Shown: positions 57,023 through 64,000 of the stretch, in pieces
Position numbering within the stretch: the first letter of the stretch is position 1
Layout: every line of letters starts with the position of its first letter
Source: Paragemmobacter ruber
GTDB taxonomy: Bacteria > Pseudomonadota > Alphaproteobacteria > Rhodobacterales > Rhodobacteraceae
NCBI RefSeq assembly: GCF_009908315.1
Contig: NZ_JAAATW010000001.1
Location: 868,001 to 932,000 of the forward strand
Length of the DNA stretch: 64,000 nucleotides
Reading direction: 5' to 3'
Position numbers and translations under genes: made by a program
The notes under the pieces: model-generated
What the model saw: only the letters and a program-made list of their open reading frames with translations
Told to the model about the DNA's origin: nothing
Database searches by the model: none

Positions 57023-58096
57023 CTATCCGATCCAACGCCGCGCCCCCTTGGCCACCAGAACGCTCAGCACGATTCGCGCCACATGGTGGACGGTGACATA
57101 GACCACGCTCATCTGCAGGCTCAGCGCGATCAGGCTCATCTCCGCCAATCCCCCCGGCGCAAAGGCCAGGAACACCGCCGCCACCGGCTCGCCCACCAGG
57201 GGCATCAGCGCCCAGGCAATGCCAAAGGCGATGCCCAAAGCGACCGCCCCGTTCAAAACCGCCAGCCGCGCCGCGCGCAGCAGCATGGCCCGCTCCACCC
57301 CGGCAAAGCGCGCGCCAAGGCTACAGCCCACCACCACCTGCGTCACGCCCACCAGCCAGGCGGGCGGCACCCCATGCACGATCCCCGCCGCATGGGCCAC
57401 AGCGGAAAACAGGATCGGCCCCGTCATGATCGCCGCCGGAAAGCGCAGCGCCTTCCCCACCATAACGCCCAGCACCCCCACCGCCAGCAGAACCGCCACC
57501 TCATAGGCGCTCAGCACCACCGCGGCGGCGGGCAATTCCACCCCCCCGGCAGACCCAACCACCGCCCCCGTCAGCACCATAAAGATCAGGGGCACCGACA
57601 CGATGGTCAGGATCAGGCGCAGGAACTGCAGCACCGTCATCAGGCGCACGTCGCCGCCTGCCTCTTCGCCCATCTGGACGGCCTCGATCAACCCGCCCGG
57701 AACCGCGCCGAAAAAGCTCTCCAGCTTGGGAAGGCCGCCGCGCGTAAAGATGACATATCCCACGCCATGCATGATTGGCAGAAACACCAGCAGCGCCAGC
57801 AACGACGGCCACCACGCCACCGCCTCGGCCACCACCGCGGGCGTGAAGGCCCCGCCGATCGACACGCCGATCACCGGCACAAAGGCGGATCGCAGCCCGA
57901 TCGGCAGAACAATCCCCCGACCGAAAGGCCGCCACCCGGCCGCCGCCACCACCCCCGTCACCACCAGCGATCCCAGCAGCAGCGCCAGCGGCAGATGCAG
58001 CAGGCTTGCCATCCCGCCCCCCAGCGCCCCAAGCGCCAGCGTCAGCAGCAGCGCCGGATAATCGACGCCCTCAAAATGGGAAAGAATGCGCTTCAT
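57023..58096 (-). CDS. AbrB-family membrane protein (ammonia monooxygenase-like)
   Basis: A 357-residue integral membrane protein with two related halves (AbrB duplication). Segments include GWRPFGRGIVLPIGLRSAFVPVIGVSIGGAFTP, FFGAVPGGLIEAVQMGEEAGGD and VFLAFAPGGLAEMSLIALSLQMSVVYVTVHHVARI. The PGG-E-M motif repeated in each half is typical. Family members were named for a weak link to ammonia monooxygenase but are better viewed as transporters of unknown substrate. First gene of a two-gene operon. Confidence 0.87.
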   Translation of the reverse strand: MKRILSHFEGVDYPALLLTLALGALGGGMASLLHLPLALLLGSLVVTGVVAAAGWRPFGRGIVLPIGLRSAFVPVIGVSIGGAFTPAVVAEAVAWWPSLLALLVFLPIMHGVGYVIFTRGGLPKLESFFGAVPGGLIEAVQMGEEAGGDVRLMTVLQFLRLILTIVSVPLIFMVLTGAVVGSAGGVELPAAAVVLSAYEVAVLLAVGVLGVMVGKALRFPAAIMTGPILFSAVAHAAGIVHGVPPAWLVGVTQVVVGCSLGARFAGVERAMLLRAARLAVLNGAVALGIAFGIAWALMPLVGEPVAAVFLAFAPGGLAEMSLIALSLQMSVVYVTVHHVARIVLSVLVAKGARRWIG

Positions 58097-58138
58097 CGCC
58101 GCCGTTGGTGCCGCGCCGCGCCGCGCGATGCAACCCCT

Positions 58139-58330
58139 TTACCAATGCGGCGGCCGCACATTGGCGGCCGGGCCATCGCCCGCCATCGCCTCGCGCTCGG
58201 CCTCCCGCTCCACCAAAAGCTGCACCAGCCGCGTCAGCCGCTCGATTTCCTTCGCCTGACCCGCCACCACGTCCGACAGGTCATCCACCGTCCGCATCAG
58301 ATGGGCCACCCGTTCTTCCAACTCGACCAT
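58139..58330 (-). CDS. slyX: SlyX-family small protein
   Basis: A 63-residue protein, [44 protein letters not shown], forming one long coiled coil and ending in PPHW, the SlyX C-terminal signature. Its function is unknown. The ATG at 58330 follows GGAGGG; it is divergent from hisS. Confidence 0.88.
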   Translation of the reverse strand: MVELEERVAHLMRTVDDLSDVVAGQAKEIERLTRLVQLLVEREAEREAMAGDGPAANVRPPHW

Positions 58331-58403
58331 GTCACCCTCCGCCGCTTGCCGCGTCCTGCCCCTTCCGTTACACGGGCCGCGACAGAAAGCGAAGGTCCGA
58401 CCG

Positions 58404-59903
58404 ATGCCACAGGACAAGGCGCCCGACGCCAAGACCCGCCGCCCCCGCGCTGAAACCCCCAAAGGGTTCCGCGACTATTTCGGTGCCGAAGTGACCGAGC
58501 GCAAAGCCATGCTCGACCGCGTGGCCGAGGTCTATCATCGCTACGGCTTCGACCCGCTGGAAACCAGCGCGGTGGAAACGGTGGAGGCTTTGGGTAAATT
58601 CCTCCCCGATGTGGACCGCCCCAATGAAGGCGTCTTCGCCTGGCAGGATGAGGATGCCGATTGGCTGGCCCTCCGCTACGATCTGACCGCGCCGCTGGCC
58701 CGCGTGGCGGCGCAGTTCCGCAATGACCTGCCCTCGCCCTACCGCCGCTATGCGATGGGCCCCGTCTGGCGAAACGAAAAGCCCGGTCCGGGCCGCTTCC
58801 GCCAGTTCTACCAATGCGACGCCGACACCGTCGGCGCCCCTTCCGTCGCGGCGGATGCCGAGATTTGCGCGATGCTGTCGGATGCGCTCGAAACCGTCGG
58901 CATCCCGCGCGGCGATTACATCGTGCGCGTCAACAACCGCAAGGTGCTGAACGGCGTGATGGAAGTGGCCGGAGTCCTCGACCCCACCGATCCCGACCGC
59001 TTCGCCGCCGAACGCGGCACCGTCCTGCGCGCCATCGACAAGATCGACCGTCTGGGAGAGGCGGGCGTCCGCGCCCTCCTGGGCGAAGGCCGCAAGGACG
59101 AATCCGGCGATTTCACCAAGGGCGCGGGGCTTGCCGCTGAACAGGCCGAAGTCGTGATGGCCTTCATGGCCGCCCGCCGCGACAGCGGCGCCGAAACCAC
59201 CGCCCGCCTGCGCGAACTCGTCGGCCCCTCGACCATCGGCAGCGAAGGCGTGGCCGAGCTTGAAACCATCGCCGAACTTCTCGACCGTCAGGGCTACGGC
59301 CCCGACCGCATCCTCATCGACCCCGGCGTCGTCCGTGGCCTCGGCTACTACACCGGCCCCGTTTTCGAAGCCGAACTCACTTTCGAAATCCTCGATGAGA
59401 AGGGCCGCAAGCGACAATTCGGCTCTGTCGCGGGCGGCGGGCGCTATGACGACCTCGTCAAACGCTTCACCGGCCAATCCGTCCCCGCCACCGGCGTCTC
59501 CATCGGGGTGGACCGCCTGCTTGCCGCGCTGCGCGCCAAGGGCCGCATCGGCGCCGATACCCAAGGCCCCGTCGTCGTCACCGTCATGGATCGCGACCGC
59601 ATGGCCGATTACATGGGCATGGTGGCCGACCTCCGCAACGCGGGCCTGCGCGCCGAAGTCTACCTTGGCAACCCCAAGAACTTCGGCAACCAGCTCAAAT
59701 ACGCCGACAAGCGCCAATCCCCCATCGCCGTGATCCAGGGCGGGAACGAGGCGGAAAAGGGCACCGTCATCCTGAAAGACCTCATCCTCGGCGCGCAGAT
59801 CGCGCAGAACGCCACGCTCGAGGAATGGAAGGACCGCCCCGCACAGGTCGAAATCCCCCGCGCCGATCTGGTGGCGGCGGTGCGCAAGATGCTGGCGAAA
59901 TGA
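58404..59903 (+). CDS. hisS: histidyl-tRNA synthetase
   Basis: A 499-residue class II aminoacyl-tRNA synthetase. It has [43 protein letters not shown], motif 2 ([31 protein letters not shown]), the histidine motif [14 protein letters not shown] and motif 3 ([33 protein letters not shown]). An anticodon-binding domain follows. The ATG at 58404 begins an Arg/Lys-rich leader. Its stop overlaps hisZ (ATGA), linking tRNA charging and histidine synthesis in one operon. Confidence 0.97.
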   Translation: MPQDKAPDAKTRRPRAETPKGFRDYFGAEVTERKAMLDRVAEVYHRYGFDPLETSAVETVEALGKFLPDVDRPNEGVFAWQDEDADWLALRYDLTAPLARVAAQFRNDLPSPYRRYAMGPVWRNEKPGPGRFRQFYQCDADTVGAPSVAADAEICAMLSDALETVGIPRGDYIVRVNNRKVLNGVMEVAGVLDPTDPDRFAAERGTVLRAIDKIDRLGEAGVRALLGEGRKDESGDFTKGAGLAAEQAEVVMAFMAARRDSGAETTARLRELVGPSTIGSEGVAELETIAELLDRQGYGPDRILIDPGVVRGLGYYTGPVFEAELTFEILDEKGRKRQFGSVAGGGRYDDLVKRFTGQSVPATGVSIGVDRLLAALRAKGRIGADTQGPVVVTVMDRDRMADYMGMVADLRNAGLRAEVYLGNPKNFGNQLKYADKRQSPIAVIQGGNEAEKGTVILKDLILGAQIAQNATLEEWKDRPAQVEIPRADLVAAVRKMLAK

Positions 59904-61000
59904 CCCCCAAGGCCGCGATCAGGGCCGAGGCCGAAACCCTCTTCGCCGCCTTCCGCGCCGAAGGGGCGCTGCCGGTCGAGACGGATATCCTCCAGCCCGC
60001 CGAAACCCTGCTCGACCTCTACGGCGAAGACATCCGCGCCCGCGCCTACGTCACCGCCGATCCCCTGCGCGGCGAAATGATGCTGCGCCCCGATTTCACC
60101 GTCCCCGTGGTGCAGGCCCATATGGCGCATGGCGCGGAACCCGCGCGTTACTGCTATATGGGCGAGGTGTTCCGCAAACAGGACAGCCCCAGCGCCCGCG
60201 CCAACGAATATCTGCAGGTGGGGTTCGAACTGTTCGACCGCACCGCCCCCGAACAGGCCGATGCGCAGGTCTTCGCCCTCTTCGCCCGCCTCCTCGCGCC
60301 CCTCTCCCTGCGCGCGGCAACGGGCGATATCGGCATCCTCATGGCCGCCGTGCGCGGACTGTCTACGTCCGACCGCCGCAAGGCGGCCCTTCTGCGCCAC
60401 ATCTGGCGACCCACCCGCTTCCGCGCGCTGCTCGACCGCTTCTCCGGCCGCGCGCCCATGCCCACCGCCCGCGCGGCCCTTCTCGACCACCTGCAAAAGG
60501 ACAGCCCCGAAGCCTTGACGCGCGCCGCAGGCACCCTCGTCGGCCTGCGCAGCGCCGAAGACATCGCCGCCCGCGCCCGCGCCCTGATCGACGATGCCGC
60601 CACGCCCCCCATCGCCGCGCCCGAGGCCGCGCTTCTCTACGACCTCCTGTCGCTACAGGCCCCCGCCCGCGCCGCCCTCAACCACCTGCGCGGCATCACC
60701 CCCATGCTGCCCGCCATCGCCCCCGCCGTGGACCGCTTCGCCGCCCGGCTCGACGCGCTGGCCGCCCTTGGCATCGACACCGAAACCCTGCCCTTCGAGG
60801 CCAGCCACGGCCGCACCAGCCTCGAATACTACGATGGCTTCGTGTTCAGCTTCCACGCCGCCGACCCCGCCCTTCCCCCCGTCGCCTCCGGTGGCCGCTA
60901 TGACGCGCTCACCGCCGTCCTCGGCGCGGGCCGTTCCATCCCCGCCGTCGGCGGCGTCATCCGCCCGGGCCTCGTCGCCCGCCTGAAAGGGGTGATCTGA
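59900..61000 (+). CDS. hisZ: ATP phosphoribosyltransferase regulatory subunit
   Basis: A 366-residue HisRS-like protein lacking tRNA synthetase motifs needed for charging but retaining the fold ([60 protein letters not shown]). HisZ joins short HisG in an octamer and makes it active and feedback-sensitive. It sits between hisS and hisG with overlaps at both ends (ATGA, TGATG). Confidence 0.95.
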   Translation: MTPKAAIRAEAETLFAAFRAEGALPVETDILQPAETLLDLYGEDIRARAYVTADPLRGEMMLRPDFTVPVVQAHMAHGAEPARYCYMGEVFRKQDSPSARANEYLQVGFELFDRTAPEQADAQVFALFARLLAPLSLRAATGDIGILMAAVRGLSTSDRRKAALLRHIWRPTRFRALLDRFSGRAPMPTARAALLDHLQKDSPEALTRAAGTLVGLRSAEDIAARARALIDDAATPPIAAPEAALLYDLLSLQAPARAALNHLRGITPMLPAIAPAVDRFAARLDALAALGIDTETLPFEASHGRTSLEYYDGFVFSFHAADPALPPVASGGRYDALTAVLGAGRSIPAVGGVIRPGLVARLKGVI

Positions 61001-61707
61001 TGCTGAAAATCGGCGTCCCCTCCAAAGGCCGGCTGATGGAAAAGACCTTCGACTGGTTCGGCACGCGCGGCATCGCCATGCGCCAGACCGGGAATGACCG
61101 CGAATATTCCGGCGCGGTGGACGGGATCGACAATGTCGAACTCGTCCTCCTTTCCGCGGGCGAAATCCCGCGCGAACTGTCCGCAGGCCGCATCCACCTC
61201 GGCGTCACCGGATCGGACCTCGTCCGCGACAAGCTGGCCGACTGGCCCGCGCAGGTGGCCGAGCTTGCCCCCTTGGGCTTCGGCCATGCTGACCTGATCA
61301 TCGCCGTTCCCGCCGCATGGATCGACGTGGACACGCTGGATGACCTTGACGCCGCCGCCGCCGCCTTCCGCGCGGCCCATGGCCACCGCCTGCGCATCGC
61401 CACGAAATACCACCGCCTCGTGCGTGACTTCCTCACGCAGAACGGCGTGGCCGATTACCAACTGGTGGACAGTCAGGGCGCGACCGAAGGCACGGTGAAG
61501 AACCTCACCGCCGAAGCCATCGCCGATATCACCTCCACCGGCGAAACGCTGCGCGCCAACCACCTGAAGATCCTCTCCGACGGGCTGATCCACCAGTCGC
61601 AGGCGGTGCTCTTCCTCGCCCGCGCCGCCGACTGGGGCGCCGCCGAACGCGCCACGCTGGCCACGCTCTGCACCCGCCTCGGCCTCACCGCCCCGGCCGA
61701 TCTTTAA
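61000..61707 (+). CDS. hisG: ATP phosphoribosyltransferase, short form
   Basis: A 235-residue HisG_S that condenses ATP with PRPP in the first step of histidine synthesis. It has KIGVPSKGRLMEKTFDWF, LGVTGSDLVRD and the PRPP-binding region LVDSQGATEGTVKNL (a D-x-G-A-T-E-G-T type loop). The C-terminal regulatory domain of the long form is absent, which explains the adjacent hisZ. PRPP comes from the prs product. Confidence 0.96.
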   Translation: MLKIGVPSKGRLMEKTFDWFGTRGIAMRQTGNDREYSGAVDGIDNVELVLLSAGEIPRELSAGRIHLGVTGSDLVRDKLADWPAQVAELAPLGFGHADLIIAVPAAWIDVDTLDDLDAAAAAFRAAHGHRLRIATKYHRLVRDFLTQNGVADYQLVDSQGATEGTVKNLTAEAIADITSTGETLRANHLKILSDGLIHQSQAVLFLARAADWGAAERATLATLCTRLGLTAPADL

Positions 61708-61771
61708 CGGTATCTTGACGCTTTCCCACCCGCCCTAGCTCCTCAGGCAGGTCCAAACAGGGGAAAACCAA

Positions 61772-62116
61772 ATGTATCTGCGCCTTGCCGCCGCCGCCCT
61801 CTTCGTCGCCCTGCCCGCATTCGCCCAAGACCTCGCCACCGGCGATGCGATCCGCGCCGCCATCGCCGACAAGACGGTGCAGGGCTCCATGATCGAATCC
61901 GGCGCCTATACCGAATTCTACGCCGCCGACGGCACGATCCGCGGTGACGGCTATACCGGCACCTGGACGGTCGAGAATGATCAGATGTGCTTCAACTATG
62001 GCGAAGGCGCCAGCTGCTGGTCGGTGCGCCTGTCGGGCGACAGCGTCACATGGGTCAAGGACGGCAAGGATGATGGGTCGGGCACCCTGATCCCCGGCAA
62101 CGTCAACGACTTCTGA
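61772..62116 (+). CDS. small exported hypothetical protein
   Basis: A 114-residue protein with a signal peptide (MYLRLAAAALFVALPAFA) and a compact beta-rich body (YTEFYAADGTIRGDGYTGTWTVENDQMCFNYGEGASCWSVRLSGDSVTWV) with two Cys. The G-x-W-x(3-5)-M/C-F pattern resembles small periplasmic lipocalin-like domains. Such proteins are common in Rhodobacteraceae; no function is known. AGGGGAAAA precedes the ATG. It stands alone after hisG. Confidence 0.78.
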   Translation: MYLRLAAAALFVALPAFAQDLATGDAIRAAIADKTVQGSMIESGAYTEFYAADGTIRGDGYTGTWTVENDQMCFNYGEGASCWSVRLSGDSVTWVKDGKDDGSGTLIPGNVNDF

Positions 62117-62159
62117 GCCAAGATTTTCTGATCAATCGCAGCCGGGCTTCCCGGTCGGC

Positions 62160-62208
62160 GCACGCAGCGGATGGTTCATCAGCCAGAAAACCACCGTTCG
62201 CTGCGTGC
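62160..62208. terminator. 10-bp inverted repeat between convergent genes
   Basis: GCACGCAGCG and CGCTGCGTGC flank a 29-base loop between the 3' ends of the small exported protein gene and the DUF1489 gene. There is no T tract. Weak terminator candidate. Confidence 0.3.
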
Positions 62209-62311
62209 ATACACTTTGCTGCACTACCGTGCTGCACCCGTTGCTGACTCCGCCCGCACATCGGTTCACGCCATTCCCGGCCGTTCCGGTTCCTGCGTCG
62301 GAAACCGCCTG

Positions 62312-62740
62312 TCACCGCAGCCCGATTTCGGCCAGCGCCTGCGCCAGCTCATGCGGCAGCGCCTCTTCGCGCTCCCGCCCCTTGGGCAGGTCGCGCGGGC
62401 TCTCCGCCGGGTCCAGATAGCGCCAGCCCTGAAACGGGCGCCGCGCCGCCGCCTCGGTGCGGATCACCTCCGCATCCAGCACCAGCGCACAGCGCAGGAT
62501 GCCATCCGCGCCTTCCACTTTCTCAAGCCCTACAATGCGTTGCCGGGCAAGGATCACGCCCTTGATCACCCAGTAGAGCGACCCACCCGCCAGCACCTCC
62601 GCCTCGCGCTTGGGCCACATCCGCGTCACATGCACCGCCCGGCCCTTGGGCCAGCGATGGCGCTGGCTCTCTTGCCAGTCGACCAGATCCTCGACGCTGT
62701 CCGCGCCGACACAGAGCTTAAGGATATTGATGTAAGACAC
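62312..62740 (-). CDS. DUF1489 family protein
   Basis: A 142-residue protein beginning with GTG (SYINILKLCVGADSVEDLVDWQESQRHRW) and containing the family pattern VTRMWPKREAEVLAGGSLYWVIKGVILARQRI and CALVLDAEVIRTEAAARRPFQGWRYL. It is an alphaproteobacterial family of unknown function. GGGGGAA precedes the start. It is divergent from nrdJ, a neighbourhood often seen in this group. Confidence 0.88.
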   Translation of the reverse strand: MSYINILKLCVGADSVEDLVDWQESQRHRWPKGRAVHVTRMWPKREAEVLAGGSLYWVIKGVILARQRIVGLEKVEGADGILRCALVLDAEVIRTEAAARRPFQGWRYLDPAESPRDLPKGREREEALPHELAQALAEIGLR

Positions 62741-62797
62741 GATTCCCCCGGCGCTTCGGACCCTGAAGGATAGCTGTGGTTAACCTCTCCGCAAGGT

Positions 62798-62826
62798 TTG
62801 ACGCATGCCGCCAATGCGCCTATCTT
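62798..62826 (+). promoter_or_regulatory. nrdJ promoter candidate
   Basis: TTGACG, exactly 17 bases, TATCTT, about 40 bases before the nrdJ ATG. A good sigma70-type match. I see no clear NrdR box or cobalamin riboswitch in this gap. Confidence 0.58.
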
Positions 62827-62867
62827 GTGCGTTCCTCCGAAAGAACCGCAAAACCAAGGAAAATCGC

Positions 62868-64000
62868 ATGTCCCGATTCGCCGCCCCCATCGCCGAGCAG
62901 ATCTGGGACATGAAGTACCGCCTGAAAGAGGCGGACGGCACCCCCCTCGACGGCACGGTCGAGGATACGTGGCGCCGGATCGCCCGCGCCTTGGCCGAGG
63001 TTGAGGCCGACCCCGCCCATTGGGAAGCGGAATTCTACAGCGCCCTGGAAGATTTCAAATTCCTGCCCGCAGGCCGCATCACGGCAGGCGCAGGCACGGG
63101 CCGCAGCGTCACGCTCTTCAACTGCTTCGTCATGGGCACCATCCCCGACAATATGGGCGGCATCTTCGACGGGCTGAAAGAGGCCGCGCTGACGATGCAG
63201 CAGGGCGGCGGAATCGGCTATGATTTCAGCACCATCCGCCCTCGCGGGGCCGAGGTGAAGGGCGTTGCCGCCGATGCCTCCGGCCCCCTCTCCTTCATGG
63301 ATGTCTGGGATGCGATGTGCCGCACCATCATGTCCGCAGGCAGCCGCCGGGGCGCGATGATGGCCACCATGCGCTGCGACCACCCCGATATCGAACAGTT
63401 CATCGAAGCGAAGAAAGACCCCGCCCGTTTGCGGATGTTCAACCTTTCCGTGCTAGTCACCGATCCCTTCATGGCGGCGGTCAAGGCGGATGGTCCGTGG
63501 GAACTCGTGTTCGACGGCAAGGTGTACAAGACGGTGCAGGCGCGCGATCTGTGGAATCGGATCATGCGCAACACCTATGATTTCGCCGAACCCGGCGTCA
63601 TCTTCATCGACCGCATCAATGCGATGAACAACCTCGCCTATTGCGAAACCATCGCCGCCACCAACCCCTGCGGCGAACAGCCCCTGCCGCCCTATGGCGC
63701 CTGCCTTCTGGGCTCCATCAACCTCGCCACACTGGTTAAGAATTCCTTTACCGAAGACGCCGCGATGGACATGGCCGCGCTGGATCGTCTGGTCCGCACC
63801 GCGGTGCGGATGATGGACAACGTGGTGGATGCCAGCCGCTTCCCCCTGCCCCAGCAGGCGGCCGAGGCGCAGGCAAAACGCCGCATCGGCCTTGGCGTCA
63901 CCGGTCTGGCCGACGCGCTGTTGATGATCGGTCAACGCTATGGCTCTGAAAAGGCGGCGGAAATCACCGAAGGCTGGATGCACGCCATCGCCCGCGCCGC
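62868..64000 (+). CDS. nrdJ: adenosylcobalamin-dependent ribonucleotide reductase (partial)
   Basis: The first 377 or so residues of a class II ribonucleotide reductase, cut by the window end. It makes deoxyribonucleotides using a B12-derived radical and works with or without oxygen. The start SRFAAPIAEQIWDMKYRLKEADG, the FLPAGRITAGAGTGRSVTLFNCFVMGTIPD segment with the first redox Cys, QQGGGIGYDFSTIRPRG, and NPCGEQPLPPYGACLLGSINLA with the active-site Cys are intact. AAGGAAAA precedes the ATG at 62868. Confidence 0.95.
   Translation, partial: MSRFAAPIAEQIWDMKYRLKEADGTPLDGTVEDTWRRIARALAEVEADPAHWEAEFYSALEDFKFLPAGRITAGAGTGRSVTLFNCFVMGTIPDNMGGIFDGLKEAALTMQQGGGIGYDFSTIRPRGAEVKGVAADASGPLSFMDVWDAMCRTIMSAGSRRGAMMATMRCDHPDIEQFIEAKKDPARLRMFNLSVLVTDPFMAAVKADGPWELVFDGKVYKTVQARDLWNRIMRNTYDFAEPGVIFIDRINAMNNLAYCETIAATNPCGEQPLPPYGACLLGSINLATLVKNSFTEDAAMDMAALDRLVRTAVRMMDNVVDASRFPLPQQAAEAQAKRRIGLGVTGLADALLMIGQRYGSEKAAEITEGWMHAIARA

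Noticed and set aside
62741..62867. Cobalamin riboswitch before nrdJ
   Set aside because: The 127-base gap is too short for a B12 riboswitch and lacks the B12-box sequence.

Overview
The window looks like a chromosomal segment of an alphaproteobacterium of the Rhodobacteraceae (Rhodobacter/Roseobacter group). The DNA is very GC-rich, with G or C in most third codon positions. The gene set is typical of that group: groES-groEL behind a CIRCE element, an atpHAGDC operon separate from the F0 genes, short HisG with HisZ, class II (B12-dependent) ribonucleotide reductase, DUF1489, DUF2125, a YcgN-type cysteine protein, an extensin-like protein and a HisC-TyrC pair. Genes are packed tightly, and many neighbours share stop and start codons (ATGA or TGATG). 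I see no prophage, transposase, CRISPR array, rRNA or tRNA gene.

Layout. 0-6.4 kb: LrgA/LrgB pair, small membrane protein, lipase-like hydrolase, Nudix, GreA-like factor, two EamA transporters, then a YjhX-type toxin followed by a GNAT protein, the same pairing as the E. coli yjhX-yjhQ toxin-antitoxin pair. 6.6-17.1 kb: groESL, TraB/GumN-like protein, Mn pyrophosphatase, HAD phosphatase, MaoC hydratase, RibF, YcgN, threonine aldolase, a DsbA-fold isomerase and PRPP synthetase. 17.1-33.8 kb: a sugar-acid block with three LacI-family regulators. Two divergent operons encode idonate/gluconate oxidoreductases, gluconokinase, lactonase and 6-phosphogluconate dehydrogenase. They are followed by a three-gene sugar ABC transporter and a three-gene TRAP transporter. 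Related operator-like palindromes built on GTTAtcgTTAAC lie in each control region. 33.9-39.2 kb: H-type lectin gene and the F1-ATPase operon. 39.2-48.3 kb: methyltransferase, glyoxalase II, ClpA, LytM-type peptidase, a MotA/MotB-like membrane pair and ChaC. 48.3-58.3 kb: DUF2125, extensin-like protein, TyrC, HisC, YqhA, ribosomal protein S4, Hint-domain protein, LpxR-like outer-membrane protein, AbrB-type transporter and SlyX. 58.4-64 kb: hisS-hisZ-hisG, a small secreted protein, DUF1489 and the 5' part of nrdJ, which runs off the window.

How the genes work together. The 17-34 kb block reads as a scavenging route. L-idonate goes to 5-ketogluconate (IdnD), then D-gluconate (IdnO), 6-phosphogluconate (GntK) and ribulose 5-phosphate (Gnd). 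A lactonase and a 2-hydroxyacid dehydrogenase would feed in gluconolactone and 2-ketogluconate. The ABC and TRAP systems probably import related sugars or sugar acids, but their substrates cannot be read from sequence.

Non-coding structure is the most unusual part of the window. There are three back-to-back perfect hairpins after ribF, a 20-plus base intergenic repeat in three copies, a GTAGGATGGGC palindrome in two copies, alternating hairpin arms upstream of the toxin gene, and a 14-bp inverted repeat in a base-composition island near 56.3 kb.
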